From Actinomycetaceae bacterium (GTDB lineage: Bacteria; Actinomycetota; Actinomycetes; Actinomycetales; Actinomycetaceae), in assembly GCA_030540715.1 (NCBI GenBank), contig JAUNVQ010000012.1, positions 1 to 64,000 of the forward strand: a DNA stretch of 64,000 bases. The letters run 5' to 3'. The notes under the pieces were generated by a model that was given only the letters and a program-made list of their open reading frames with translations, searched no databases and had not been told where the DNA came from. The translations under genes and the position numbers were made by a program. Positions 27,777 through 37,118 of this stretch are shown in pieces. Numbering within the stretch: the stretch's first letter is position 1; the number at the start of each line of letters is the position of its first letter.

Positions 27777-29309
27777 ATGAGCAGTAATGACCAGACAGAA
27801 AACAGCACCGTTGGCAAAGCTAGCCCATCCAATCAGATGAATCATGGGCAATTTTCCCAGCAATCCCCAGTTCAACCGTCGGCACCGTATCGTCCGCCGC
27901 CTCTACAGGTTCCACCTTTGCCTGTGCAAGGGTATCCCCAACAGCTGGGACAAGTTCCAGTGCAGGGTGTTCCTCAACTACCCGGGCAACAGGGAATCCA
28001 GGTTCCCCCTCAGTTTGGTAGTCCTTTGCAGCCCGGAATTCCTCCTCAGGTGTCACAGCCGGTAAGCGCAAAGTCGCATAGAGCTTTGCGATGGGGTGTG
28101 CCTATGGCGGCAATTCTTATGATCTCCCTTGTGGCTGGTTTGGGGGTTGGATTTGGCTGGTTTTCTGGTGGTGGCTACAGCGGCCCACCTGTTGATTATT
28201 CTCAAAAACCTATGGAGTATTCACTGGAGTATCCTTCAAAAGTTGTCTACTCACTTGACTTTACTGAGCCTATAGAAGTTATTGCTTTAGAAGCGTTTAC
28301 TGGTGAGGTTACAGAGCAAGGAGAACGTGAAGCGCAGTTTTTGCGTTTTACAGGTGATGATTTTGAGACTCTAGCGACTGTTTCTGATCATGTTCCTGTG
28401 GCTGTGTCGAATACGGTAGGTCTTGTGATGGATTCTGACACGAAAGAACTGAAGCTTATTGAGTTTTCTTCGGGAGATATTACGCCATTAGGATTCGACG
28501 GCGAAAAAGATGACTACTATCTGTCCAATGATGTTTTTCTTCGGCACCATGGGAACACATTGACTGCTTATGACTTAAATAAAAAGAAAATGTGGTCAAA
28601 AAGAGTCGGGGATTCTATTTACGGTGCGTACTTACTGTCAGGAGACGCGATCGTCGTTAATAGTGAAGGCTTTGATATCCTACTCGATAAATCTGGTGGG
28701 AAAGAGATTATGAAGATTAATGAAACTGGAAAGTGGATAGACGCTATCGAAGATGGCTATATTATTGGAACGGAAAGAGAGCATGACTATTTCACGATGG
28801 ATGGGGAAAAGATAGGAACTGTACGTGGGCCTTGGATATCAAGTCTGGATTGGAGGGATTATGGGATTAAGGATCTTTACCGTCAGCACAAAGAAGGGGT
28901 CACACAACTACCTTCTCAAACGAAACGATCTTCTCGTGCCGGAACATGTATGGGAACAGTGATAAATATCGACAGTAAGGCTCACATAGGGGATAAAACA
29001 TTCGATAAAATAGGGGATTCATATCAGTGGTATGAATGTAGCCCTGATCAGAGGACTGCGTATATCTTAGATACTGATTTCGACAATGAGTCATTGACCT
29101 ATTATGGTTTTTCCCAAGATAGCCAAGCCGAACCGACAATCAGCAAACAATACAAAGGTGTAAAGGTTTTACCACGTACGATTTATGACTATTTCCGAAC
29201 CGTAGGTGTCCTTGAAGATGAATCTCTGATTGAATCTGATGATAGTGACTACTCGACACCAACAGATGTTGTCGATACTCTTATCATTTTTGGTGCTTCC
29301 AATAAATAG
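27777..29309 (+). CDS. Hypothetical membrane-anchored protein with Pro/Gln-rich N-terminus
   Basis: 510 residues, not recognised. Residues 1-~95 are a cytoplasmic Pro/Gln/Gly-rich low-complexity region with PxPxQxxPQ-like repeats. One membrane helix spans ~105-128 (AAILMISLVAGLGVGFGWF). The ~380-residue extracellular part has regular beta-strand-like repeats, such as YSLDFTEPIEVIALEAF, NTLTAYDLNKKKMW and DAIEDGYIIGTERE, reminiscent of a PQQ/beta-propeller fold, but no metal or catalytic motif was found. It stands alone between terminators, with its own predicted promoter. Could be a sensor or cell-surface binding protein. Confidence 0.7.
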   Translation: MSSNDQTENSTVGKASPSNQMNHGQFSQQSPVQPSAPYRPPPLQVPPLPVQGYPQQLGQVPVQGVPQLPGQQGIQVPPQFGSPLQPGIPPQVSQPVSAKSHRALRWGVPMAAILMISLVAGLGVGFGWFSGGGYSGPPVDYSQKPMEYSLEYPSKVVYSLDFTEPIEVIALEAFTGEVTEQGEREAQFLRFTGDDFETLATVSDHVPVAVSNTVGLVMDSDTKELKLIEFSSGDITPLGFDGEKDDYYLSNDVFLRHHGNTLTAYDLNKKKMWSKRVGDSIYGAYLLSGDAIVVNSEGFDILLDKSGGKEIMKINETGKWIDAIEDGYIIGTEREHDYFTMDGEKIGTVRGPWISSLDWRDYGIKDLYRQHKEGVTQLPSQTKRSSRAGTCMGTVINIDSKAHIGDKTFDKIGDSYQWYECSPDQRTAYILDTDFDNESLTYYGFSQDSQAEPTISKQYKGVKVLPRTIYDYFRTVGVLEDESLIESDDSDYSTPTDVVDTLIIFGASNK

Positions 29310-29798
29310 TTTTTGCCCATGTACGACACACGCGAATATTCTTTTCTGCTAAATGGGTGTCTTAGTTTGCGGGAATATGCGTTTTTAGGTGGTTGCGAAT
29401 GTAGAGCCTCCAACTCTCATGTCCACATATCGTTTTCAGGAGTATCAATGTCGAGGCTTCTCTGGTGCGTGCCAGAGCATCGAGCGAAAAACAGCAGAGC
29501 GTCACAATTGGGCTGCGATAGACGATTCTAACAGTGGGACACACGAAAAGATCATGAAAGAATATTCCACACCGATAGGTAAGACTCTCACTCTGCCATA
29601 AAGGTTGCGGCAATGGTGACAAAGCTCAAAAGTTTGATGATGCGTTACACCCGAAGGACCGTGATGCTGTGCCGGGTAAAATATCGACATGCGCGATGCC
29701 AGATGGGCAGAGGCCCTCACGGAACCACGAGTAAAACCACTATCGTTGTTTTATTACATAGCACGAACGAGCATCAGTATGCGGTTGATTGACGCTTC
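29310..29798. other. Non-coding stretch with decayed gene fragment
   Basis: 489 bases with no intact gene. The part at 29562-29661 is a degenerate copy of the 3' end of the S9 peptidase gene (annotated separately). The rest, 29310-29560 and 29662-29798, shows short broken frames and no recognisable match; it may be older debris of the same copy. Confidence 0.55.
29562..29661 (-). pseudogene. Remnant of an S9 peptidase gene 3' end
   Basis: Bases 29562-29620 match 30773-30831, the last codons of the intact peptidase gene, at 53 of 59 positions in the same orientation. Read on the minus strand it gives TFMAE, then an in-frame TGA, then SYLSVWNI, versus AFMAELEFYLSVWNII in the intact gene. A weaker match (TTCGGGTG block, about 29648-29661) extends upstream. 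No other part of the gene is recognisable. Confidence 0.75.
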
Positions 29799-30589
29799 TT
29801 ATAGGAGGGCAGCGATATCGGCAATCGAGTCGTGAATATAATTTGGGCGATAAGGGAAGTTTGTAATGTCTTCCTTCTTTGTAGAGCCTGTCAAGACCAG
29901 GTGTGTTTCTAATCCAGCTTCAATCCCCGACAAAATATCGGTATCCATGCGGTCGCCAACAAAAGAAGTTGTTTCGGAGTGGATACCCAGTTTATTTAAG
30001 CCGTAGCGCAGCATAATCGGGTTAGGCTTGCCCACATAGTAGGGCTGCCTATTTGTTGCCTTTTCAATAAGAGCCGCAATAGCGCCTGTTGCAGGAAGTG
30101 TTCCATGTAAAGATGGCCCCGTTGGATCGGGATTTGTTGCAATAAATTTTGCGCCACCTTCGATGAGCCTGATGGCAGTCGTGATTTCTTCAAAAGAATA
30201 GGTGCGCGTTTCACCCAAAATAACGAATTCGGGATCGACTTCGGTCGTAATGAAACCAGCCTCGTACAGGGCTGTTGTCAAACCTGGTTCACCTAGTACA
30301 AAGGCACGTTTATTATCGCTTTGGTGGGATAGCCAGTGAGCTGTTGCCAAAGCAGATGTCCAAATGTTTTCTTCGGGAACATCAATGCCAGAGTTTTCGA
30401 GGCGTGCACAAAGATCACGTGGGGTAAAAATAGAATTGTTGGTCAGAACCAAGAAGGGGATTTTTTGGCCTTCAGTGTTTCAATAAAATCTGAGGCTCCA
30501 GGAATCGCATCCATTTCGTGGACTAAAACACCGTCCATGTCGGTAAGCCACGTTGTGCGAGTAGTATTCTTATGATGTGTGTTAGTCAT
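29799..30589 (-). pseudogene. NagD-type HAD-IIA phosphatase gene with a frameshift
   Basis: HAD-superfamily phosphatase of the NagD/HAD-IIA type acting on small phosphorylated sugars or nucleotides. Start ATG at 30589 (alternative 30601). The first 49 codons give TTWLTDMDGVLVHEMDAIPG with the nucleophile Asp in DMDG. The frame then breaks at a run of six A (minus strand, 30461-30466). One more A would restore KAKKIPFLVLTNNSIFTPRD, and the rest continues intact: motif II TNNS, GKPNP, and the metal motif FVGDRMDTDI. So the protein is split by a 1-nt deletion, unless slippage on the A-run or a sequencing error restores it. Confidence 0.85.
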
Positions 30590-30765
30590 TTTTCTTTTCA
30601 TATCAATTTCAGCTTAGAACAATGTGAGTTCATAAACAAATAACCGTTTGCGACATTGGCTAACGCTGCAAGGAAAAGCGGGAAAAGAAACAGTAGCGTT
30701 CATTCCAAGCGCGAGCCAGGGGGAAGAGTTGTCTAGCGTATGGGCGCGGTCGGTGGGTCTATCAC

Positions 30766-32763
30766 TTAGATGATATTCCACACCGATAGGTAAAACTCTA
30801 ACTCTGCCATAAAGGCTTCAGCAATGGTGTCATCGTGAACGAATCCGTGACCTTCACCCGAAAAAAGCCGCAGTTCAACAGTAATACCGTGGCGCTGTAA
30901 TGCCTCTTGCATCATTGTTGCCTGGTTAGGTGGAACAATGGCATCGTCTTGTCCCTGTAACAGCAGCAGCGGTGCTTTTATGTTTTCTACAGTGTTTGCA
31001 GGCGAACGCTCATCCCACACATCATCACCATCATCGCTGGAGCCAATAAGCCCCTGCAAATATTGGGATTCAAACTTGTGAGTTTGCGCAGCAAGCGACC
31101 GTAAATCAGCAACCCCGTACAGTGAACATCCCGCAGAAAATACATCCGACACGCTCAAAGCACGAAGCGTTGTATAGCCACCGGCAGAACCTCCACGAAT
31201 CGCAACCCGTGCAGGATCCACCAACCCTTTATCGACCAGGTAACGAACCCCGGCTTCGCAATCGGCAACATCGCTAACACCCCAGTTACCGTTCAGTGCA
31301 TCTTGGTAGGCACGCCCAAAACCAGTGGAGCCACGATAGTTCACCACCAATACGGCAAACCCGCGCGTTGTCCACCATTGGTAATCAATAAAACGCTGGC
31401 GAATCTCTGTTGATGTGGGGCCACCGTGAACGTGAACAAGGAGCGGCGGTTTTTCATCCGCACCAGCACTGACACCCGCAAGTTGTGGTAAATAGAAGAA
31501 CCCGTGGCTAACGTCCTCTGAAATTCCTGTATCGCCACCGCTGGTTACGGGCCAGGTGATAAGCTGTGGCTCAGAAATCGACTCCGGGTCAATGACGACA
31601 TCTGATGATGATGCCAATACCTCAACACGCCCCGAGGAAATCTTGATAACGCACGGAGCACTTGTGTTGCTGTGCGCGATAAGTACACATGTTCCATCCT
31701 TGGCTGCAATACTGTATTCGGGCTCCCATTCAAGTGGCCAAACTTCGCATTGACCATTATCGATACGAAGTAATCCGATGGCTCGTCGGCCCTTTTCCTG
31801 CCACGTGGCAACAATATGGTCACTGTCAAAAATAGCCATCGATTGCCCGCCTAGTGCCCACAGGTTCGGCATGTAGTCATCATTGCATGGGTGGAGGGAG
31901 CGTGTGCGCAGGCGGTGGTGCCATGCCAAATGCGGATTATCGGTTGGGTGGGGATGCAAAAAACCTTCGGTGCGATAAATATTGGCCCACCCGGTTGAAT
32001 CATCAATATGAAGCAGTGTCCCATCGGGTGCCCACAGCGGTTGCGCCACGGAAACATTGCGACTGTCGACCACCGTGTGTAGTTCGCGCGGACGTGACGA
32101 AAGGTTGATGACGTGTAGACGCGAATGCGTCCAGGGCATCGCAGGGTGATCCCATGAAATAAAGGCTAAAAACTTTCCACAGGGGCTCAGCTGGGGTGAG
32201 GTCACAAAATCGGAGTGGTGGAACAAGACATCAATAGTTGCATACGAGGGCGTAGCTCCATTATCATGAGCGAACAGATTGTTGTTCCAGGTCATCTGTA
32301 CTAGATAGTTATCAACCTGACCATCGTGATGTTCTTCGCATACGGCGTAGGCTGCATGGTCGGTAAGGAAAAAATCGGCGTAACGACGCGTGGGATCGGG
32401 CGGGGTGAGCGCATAGATCGGCTCGTCACTGCCCAGATGATAAAGATAAACTTGACCAGTTAGTGCAGAAGAAAAAATGACGGTGCGCTCGTGAACATCA
32501 TAGGCTTTACCTCCGTACTCGTGGACCTTTGTTCCAATAAAGGAGGGCGTAGCACCGGGTAAGTCGGGTAGTGCGCGGTGAGCTGAGGCATCGTTGTCAT
32601 GGTGAATTACCAGCGACGACATACCGTCATCCTCAGGAAGAGCCTCAAGCCACATGGTGGCATCCATCAGCCGTGTCACGTAGCTGACGTTGCGTTTCTT
32701 TGTTGTCAGGGTGCTAACATCTAAGGGCGAAGGCCAGGTTCCGTAAGGATAAATATTTGTCAT
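30766..32763 (-). CDS. Prolyl oligopeptidase-family (S9) serine peptidase
   Basis: 665 residues from ATG at 32763; the frame is open to 32997 but that would overlap dxs, and the extra residues look unlike the family, whose start resembles MTNIYPYGTWPSPL. N-terminal ~400 residues form a beta-propeller (repeats such as SPQLSPCGKFLAFISWDHP). The C-terminal alpha/beta hydrolase domain carries the nucleophile in GGSAGGY, the Asp in LLQGQDDAIVPP and the His in GEGHGFV, so the catalytic triad is complete. No signal peptide: a cytoplasmic peptidase of acyl-aminoacyl/dipeptidyl type. Divergent from dxs. A decayed copy of its 3' end lies 1.2 kb downstream. No clear ribosome binding site. Confidence 0.85.
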   Translation of the reverse strand: MTNIYPYGTWPSPLDVSTLTTKKRNVSYVTRLMDATMWLEALPEDDGMSSLVIHHDNDASAHRALPDLPGATPSFIGTKVHEYGGKAYDVHERTVIFSSALTGQVYLYHLGSDEPIYALTPPDPTRRYADFFLTDHAAYAVCEEHHDGQVDNYLVQMTWNNNLFAHDNGATPSYATIDVLFHHSDFVTSPQLSPCGKFLAFISWDHPAMPWTHSRLHVINLSSRPRELHTVVDSRNVSVAQPLWAPDGTLLHIDDSTGWANIYRTEGFLHPHPTDNPHLAWHHRLRTRSLHPCNDDYMPNLWALGGQSMAIFDSDHIVATWQEKGRRAIGLLRIDNGQCEVWPLEWEPEYSIAAKDGTCVLIAHSNTSAPCVIKISSGRVEVLASSSDVVIDPESISEPQLITWPVTSGGDTGISEDVSHGFFYLPQLAGVSAGADEKPPLLVHVHGGPTSTEIRQRFIDYQWWTTRGFAVLVVNYRGSTGFGRAYQDALNGNWGVSDVADCEAGVRYLVDKGLVDPARVAIRGGSAGGYTTLRALSVSDVFSAGCSLYGVADLRSLAAQTHKFESQYLQGLIGSSDDGDDVWDERSPANTVENIKAPLLLLQGQDDAIVPPNQATMMQEALQRHGITVELRLFSGEGHGFVHDDTIAEAFMAELEFYLSVWNII

Positions 32764-32969
32764 ATTCTTAACCATACTCATACAAGTGTGGTTGGGGGAG
32801 TACGTGGCGGTGTGTGATTTGTCCCACCGGGTTGAGGGAAGCAATACTGCAGATACAAAACACTTGACAGAAGCCGCATATGTTTGAGCCCTAACAGTTA
32901 AGCTCATACAATGGGGAAAGAAAGACGATAGATGACGATGATGTATCGCATAACGAAGGTGAGGAATAG

Positions 32970-34916
32970 ATGGGATCTCTGCTGAAAAGGTTGACATGTC
33001 CTGCAGATCTTCAAGAGCTAACTTCGAAGGAACTGCAGTGGCTGTCGAAAGAGATCCGTCGTTTCCTTGTTGATGCTGTATCGAAAACAGGTGGACATTT
33101 AGGCCCCAATCTTGGTGTTGTAGAGCTGACTATTGCATTGCATCGGGTATTCCATTCTCCTTTTGACACCATTATTTTTGATACGGGACATCAGGCCTAT
33201 GTTCATAAACTACTGACTGGGCGACAGGACTTTTCGCATCTTCGTGAAGTTGATGGCCTCAGCGGGTATCCTTCACGTGAAGAATCTGTTCACGATGTTG
33301 TGGAAAACTCCCATGCTTCAACTGCGCTGTCGTGGGCACTGGGGGTGGCCCTGGCAAAAAAGGCACAGGGTGATACGTCATGGACCGTTGCAGTGATTGG
33401 TGATGGTGCATTAACGGGTGGTATGGCCTGGGAAGCTCTCAATAATATTTCTGACCACAACGACATCAAACTGATGATTGTTGTCAACGATAATGGTCGC
33501 TCCTACGCTCCTACTATTGGTGGCCTATCACATCACCTGGATGCCTTGCGAACCAACCCGAAATACGAGCGCACATTAGAGTGGGGAAAGAAGCATCTGC
33601 GTTCGAAAGGCAAACCTGGCGAGGTTGCCTACGAGGCACTTCACGGTATGAAAGAAGGTATCAAAGATTTTATTGCCCCCCAAGAGATGTTTTCTGACCT
33701 ACATCTTAAATATGCAGGACCCGTTAATGGGCACGATGTTGTGGCAACTGAGTTCACGTTGACACGTGCCAGCGAATTTGATGGACCTATCATTGTTCAC
33801 GTGATCACTCAAAAGGGTCGTGGCTATACTCCCGCGGAATCTCATGACGGAGACCATTTTCATGCCATCGGTCCCATTCATCCCGAAACTGGTTTACCAG
33901 TAAAAGCTGAACGCTTTGGTTGGACAAAGATTTTTGCTGAAGAAATCGTGTCGATTGCTCACGACGATCCCACCATCGTGACAGTTACTGCCGCGATGCT
34001 AGAGCCTGTGGGATTGAAACCGTTTTCACAACACTTCCCCGAGCGTGTCTATGATGTTGGTATTGCTGAACAGCACGCAGCTACCATGTGTGCCGGACTT
34101 GCTTTCAAAGGATTCCACCCTGTTTTTGCTGTGTATGCAACATTTTTAAATCGCGCTTTCGACCAAGTGCTTATGGATGTAGCCTTGCATAAATGCCCGG
34201 TAACGATCATGCTTGATCGTGCTGGTATTACCGGTGCAGATGGTCCCAGCCACAACGGCATGTGGGATATTGCGATGCTGGCAATCGTTCCTGACCTGCG
34301 CGTTGGGGCACCGCGTGATGAGAGTCGCCTACGTGAGCTTTTACGTGAAGCATGTGCCTACGACAAAGGCCCCACAGTGCTGCGCTATCCCAAAGGAACC
34401 GTCGCCAACGAGCTTCCCGCTATCGAAAAATGCGATGGATACGATGTTATATTTCGTTCCACTACAGGCCAAGTCACGACCAACACATCTACCGCACCTG
34501 GAACGCCTGCTTCTGTACCGACTTCTTCACCACACAGCGCAGTTGCCGATATTGTGGTTGTATCGGCAGGGGCTATGGCCCTTACGGCATATCGGGCAGC
34601 CGAAAAATTTATTTCAGAGGCCGAAGGTGCCACTGTGACCGTTATTGACCCACGATGGCTTCTTCCTGTTCACCACAATCTTATTGATCGCTGCGAACAG
34701 GCCGATATTGTGGTGACAATTGAAGATGGTCTAGCCCCTGGAGGCTTTGGCTCTCAACTGCGTGATAGGCTGCCGATGGAATGGAAAGGCATTTTTCTTC
34801 AACACGGTATTCCACACAAGTTTTTGCATACCGATACCCGTGAAGCGCTTATCAAGCAGTCACATATGGATGTGGACTCCGTGGTAGCGTCCGTGAAAAA
34901 AGCAATGCGGCTGTAA
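32970..34916 (+). CDS. dxs: 1-deoxy-D-xylulose-5-phosphate synthase
   Basis: 648 residues. First enzyme of the MEP isoprenoid pathway, condensing pyruvate and glyceraldehyde-3-phosphate with thiamine diphosphate. Landmarks: GGHLGPNLGVVELTIALH, FDTGHQAYVHKLLTGR, the TPP/Mg motif GDGALTGGMAWEALNN, the catalytic Glu region in YDVGIAEQHAATMCAG, and DRAGITGADGPSHNG. A short Thr/Ser/Pro-rich insert lies at ~residues 505-525 before the C-terminal domain. GTGAGGAAT precedes the ATG. Confidence 0.96.
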   Translation: MGSLLKRLTCPADLQELTSKELQWLSKEIRRFLVDAVSKTGGHLGPNLGVVELTIALHRVFHSPFDTIIFDTGHQAYVHKLLTGRQDFSHLREVDGLSGYPSREESVHDVVENSHASTALSWALGVALAKKAQGDTSWTVAVIGDGALTGGMAWEALNNISDHNDIKLMIVVNDNGRSYAPTIGGLSHHLDALRTNPKYERTLEWGKKHLRSKGKPGEVAYEALHGMKEGIKDFIAPQEMFSDLHLKYAGPVNGHDVVATEFTLTRASEFDGPIIVHVITQKGRGYTPAESHDGDHFHAIGPIHPETGLPVKAERFGWTKIFAEEIVSIAHDDPTIVTVTAAMLEPVGLKPFSQHFPERVYDVGIAEQHAATMCAGLAFKGFHPVFAVYATFLNRAFDQVLMDVALHKCPVTIMLDRAGITGADGPSHNGMWDIAMLAIVPDLRVGAPRDESRLRELLREACAYDKGPTVLRYPKGTVANELPAIEKCDGYDVIFRSTTGQVTTNTSTAPGTPASVPTSSPHSAVADIVVVSAGAMALTAYRAAEKFISEAEGATVTVIDPRWLLPVHHNLIDRCEQADIVVTIEDGLAPGGFGSQLRDRLPMEWKGIFLQHGIPHKFLHTDTREALIKQSHMDVDSVVASVKKAMRL

Positions 34917-35075
34917 TGCGGGTCACTGTATCGTGGTGAGTTAAAAACAATGACTTGAGACGTGGCTAGCATGCCCATATTCTTTGTCGGTGCACTATCC
35001 TCTTCGTAGTGTGTGAAGAGTAGTGACACTGCGAACCTGACTATTACCATACATCTAGGAGGCTTTCCGCCTAAT

Positions 35076-36302
35076 TTAGGAAGGTAAAATAAGTAGTTCT
35101 TCAGGAAAACTATAGTCGCTTATCTCAAGGGTATCACCGGTGCTAAGTGTCCGCTCAAAATAGGGTTCTATCAGGTTTTTTTGCCATTTTCTTGCTGGAG
35201 TGTCATCAAGAATTGCTCGTACATCGCCCTCTTTTTTCCATAGCCAGGCAATACGTTGACGTCGCGCCTGTGACACCATCATATGCATAGGTATGCGGTA
35301 TGTCTGTTCAAGCATATGCTGAGTGATATTAAGAAGTTGCAGACGTTGATACTTATCGGGTGCATCATATTTCCAGCGGCTCACGAAAGGTATACCGTGG
35401 TTGTTTCTCTGGTTCTTGCGATCATTGCGTGGTGGTTCCGTTGTCATCTGCCAGGCAAGGCTAAGGGCGTGTTTCCAAGCGCTGCGGTATCGCCGAACTC
35501 CGGGATGCCCATAGGCACACAAACCACGATAACCGCGAACCTTTCTTGTAGCGGCCCAGTTCAAGGCCTTATTGGGAAGTACCCAATGGGGGGCTATATT
35601 GTTTTTCTTTGCAATATCTTCACGTGCGCGCCACAGCTGATAGGCAATGGCTCGGCCTCGTTTATCATGAATATCATGAAAATGTGGGATATGTTTCCAC
35701 CATTTTAAATCGTCTTCTTGTCCATAGGTACGCACACTCTTTGCCACAATATAATGACATTCTTCTTTGAACCACTCCAAACGTCCCAGCATTACCAGGC
35801 GCTGGGTTAATAACTCTTTCAAGTCATACAAATACTCGACATCACCAGCGGCATAGTCCAACCATTGCGGTGGTACAGGGCGACGCGACCAATTTTCGGC
35901 TTGGTGCTGTTTACTCATAGGGATCCCAAGGAAGTCAGAGCTTAAAGAAGCCAAACCGATACGTGGACAACCAGATATCTCGGCAGCAATTTTCGTATCG
36001 AACAGTGTCTGTGGCCTGATATTAAGGCGAAACAGTGAATGAAGATCCTGGTCGGCAGCATGAAATACCCAGGTCGTATCTTGCAAGATATCACTGAGAC
36101 GAGTCATGTCAGGTTGGTGAGCTGTATCAAAAATAAATGTGTCACCCTTCCCACGCCTTATCTGCACAATATAGGCGTTATTATCATAGACATATCCCTG
36201 TGCACGCTCAACATCGCAGGCGGTAACAGCGGATGTATCGCTGGATAAACTGGTGAAGGCCGACTCCACACTATCGTGCGTTCCAATAAACGTATAGCGC
36301 AC
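35076..36302 (-). CDS. rnd: Ribonuclease D-like 3'-5' exonuclease
   Basis: 408 residues, GTG start immediately after the DUF3000 stop codon. DEDDy exonuclease motifs: ACDVERA (motif I, D-x-E), FHAADQDLHSL (motif II), and YAAGDVEYLYDL (motif III, Tyr and Asp). An HRDC-type domain lies at ~residues 205-290. RNase D trims tRNA and other stable RNA 3' ends. The DUF3000-RNase D pair is conserved in actinobacteria. An AGGAG lies 11 nt before the GTG, inside the DUF3000 gene, suggesting translational coupling. Confidence 0.9.
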   Translation of the reverse strand: MRYTFIGTHDSVESAFTSLSSDTSAVTACDVERAQGYVYDNNAYIVQIRRGKGDTFIFDTAHQPDMTRLSDILQDTTWVFHAADQDLHSLFRLNIRPQTLFDTKIAAEISGCPRIGLASLSSDFLGIPMSKQHQAENWSRRPVPPQWLDYAAGDVEYLYDLKELLTQRLVMLGRLEWFKEECHYIVAKSVRTYGQEDDLKWWKHIPHFHDIHDKRGRAIAYQLWRAREDIAKKNNIAPHWVLPNKALNWAATRKVRGYRGLCAYGHPGVRRYRSAWKHALSLAWQMTTEPPRNDRKNQRNNHGIPFVSRWKYDAPDKYQRLQLLNITQHMLEQTYRIPMHMMVSQARRQRIAWLWKKEGDVRAILDDTPARKWQKNLIEPYFERTLSTGDTLEISDYSFPEELLILPS

Positions 36303-36929
36303 TTAGGACACTGCTCCTAAAGACATAAACTCAAGCAAAGCACATACAGCTTCAAAATGGGGCTGTAGATCAGGTGTTGTTGGAGTCCATGAAGCTCGCA
36401 GCTCAAGATAGGCTTCACTACGGCCTGGCCCAACAGTATTGTCGTGGCTGTTGGGTGGCTGATCTTCAAAGTGATACGGTGCCAAATAGGGCATTTGTGG
36501 TGGTGTATAGCGGATGGAGCCAAAAGACTGGTCAATCGTTCTGGTGACCGTACCAGCCACATCATGATAGCCAGCTCCCGCTTTTTCAAGAGCCTCGCCA
36601 AACCATGACCATGCAACCTCGGAGGCAAACTGATCTTGAGCTATATCATGTTCAATGGGAGCATGAACCATGACTATTAAACGGAATGTGCCATTCCAGC
36701 CCGGCTGGCCTGAGGGATCATGCAAAATAACAAAACGGGCAACACTATCGCTAGCATTATCATGAAGGTGAGTAGCGGCGTTGCTATGTCCACTAATACG
36801 AATCGCCGCCGTATAGGGAGCCGAACGCGATGGGCCGGGTACTTCTTCAACCGCTAGCCCTTGGGGGATGGTTGCGTTGCGCAGCGAGGTCAATGCTTCG
36901 ATAAAAGGTGCCGGCGCAACGGCTTCCAT
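36303..36929 (-). CDS. DUF3000 protein
   Basis: About 208 residues from the ATG at 36929; an in-frame TTG at 36962 would add 11 residues. The conserved DUF3000 features are present: FIEALTSLRNA near the start, SRSAPYTAAIRISG, EVAWSWFGEALEKAGAGYHDVAGTVTR in two pieces, and a C-terminal ELRASWTPTTPDLQPHFEAVCALL. Function unknown. Neither start has a Shine-Dalgarno sequence. A 14-bp palindrome lies just upstream. Coupled to rnd. Confidence 0.87.
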   Translation of the reverse strand: MEAVAPAPFIEALTSLRNATIPQGLAVEEVPGPSRSAPYTAAIRISGHSNAATHLHDNASDSVARFVILHDPSGQPGWNGTFRLIVMVHAPIEHDIAQDQFASEVAWSWFGEALEKAGAGYHDVAGTVTRTIDQSFGSIRYTPPQMPYLAPYHFEDQPPNSHDNTVGPGRSEAYLELRASWTPTTPDLQPHFEAVCALLEFMSLGAVS

Positions 36930-36936
36930 GGTATTC

Positions 36937-36950
36937 ACAGTATTTACTGT
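36937..36950. promoter_or_regulatory. 14-bp palindrome upstream of DUF3000 gene
   Basis: ACAGTATTTACTGT, two 6-bp arms around TT, 7 bp upstream of the ATG. A half-like relative, ACAGTATTTTA, occurs about 65 bp further upstream (near 37001-37011). Could be a protein-binding site over the promoter or start region. Confidence 0.35.
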
Positions 36951-37118
36951 AATGAAACTCAAAGGCGAAGCAGAGCAGGCACGCGGATGTTAGTGTAATT
37001 ACACAGTATTTTATGGGGGATATACCACGTGCTGTGGGGTTGGGCCTTACAGCGATATCCACTCGGGCGTAGTATTTAGATAAAGGAGGGCGTAGAAGTG
37101 GTGACCTCTGAAGTAAAA

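Noticed and set aside
27840..28070. Repetitive stretch that could be a repeat array
   Set aside because: It is coding low complexity (Pro/Gln/Gly codons), with no constant unit length or spacer structure.
29799..30452. HAD gene starting at the TTG at 30452
   Set aside because: The conserved DMDG motif lies upstream in another frame, so this is the 3' part of a frameshifted gene, not a shorter gene.
30590..30765. Possible gene between the HAD and peptidase genes
   Set aside because: Only short broken frames are present, and no ribosome binding site.
32764..32997. N-terminal extension of the S9 peptidase
   Set aside because: It would overlap dxs and encodes residues unlike the family; the family-like start is MTNIYPYG at 32763.
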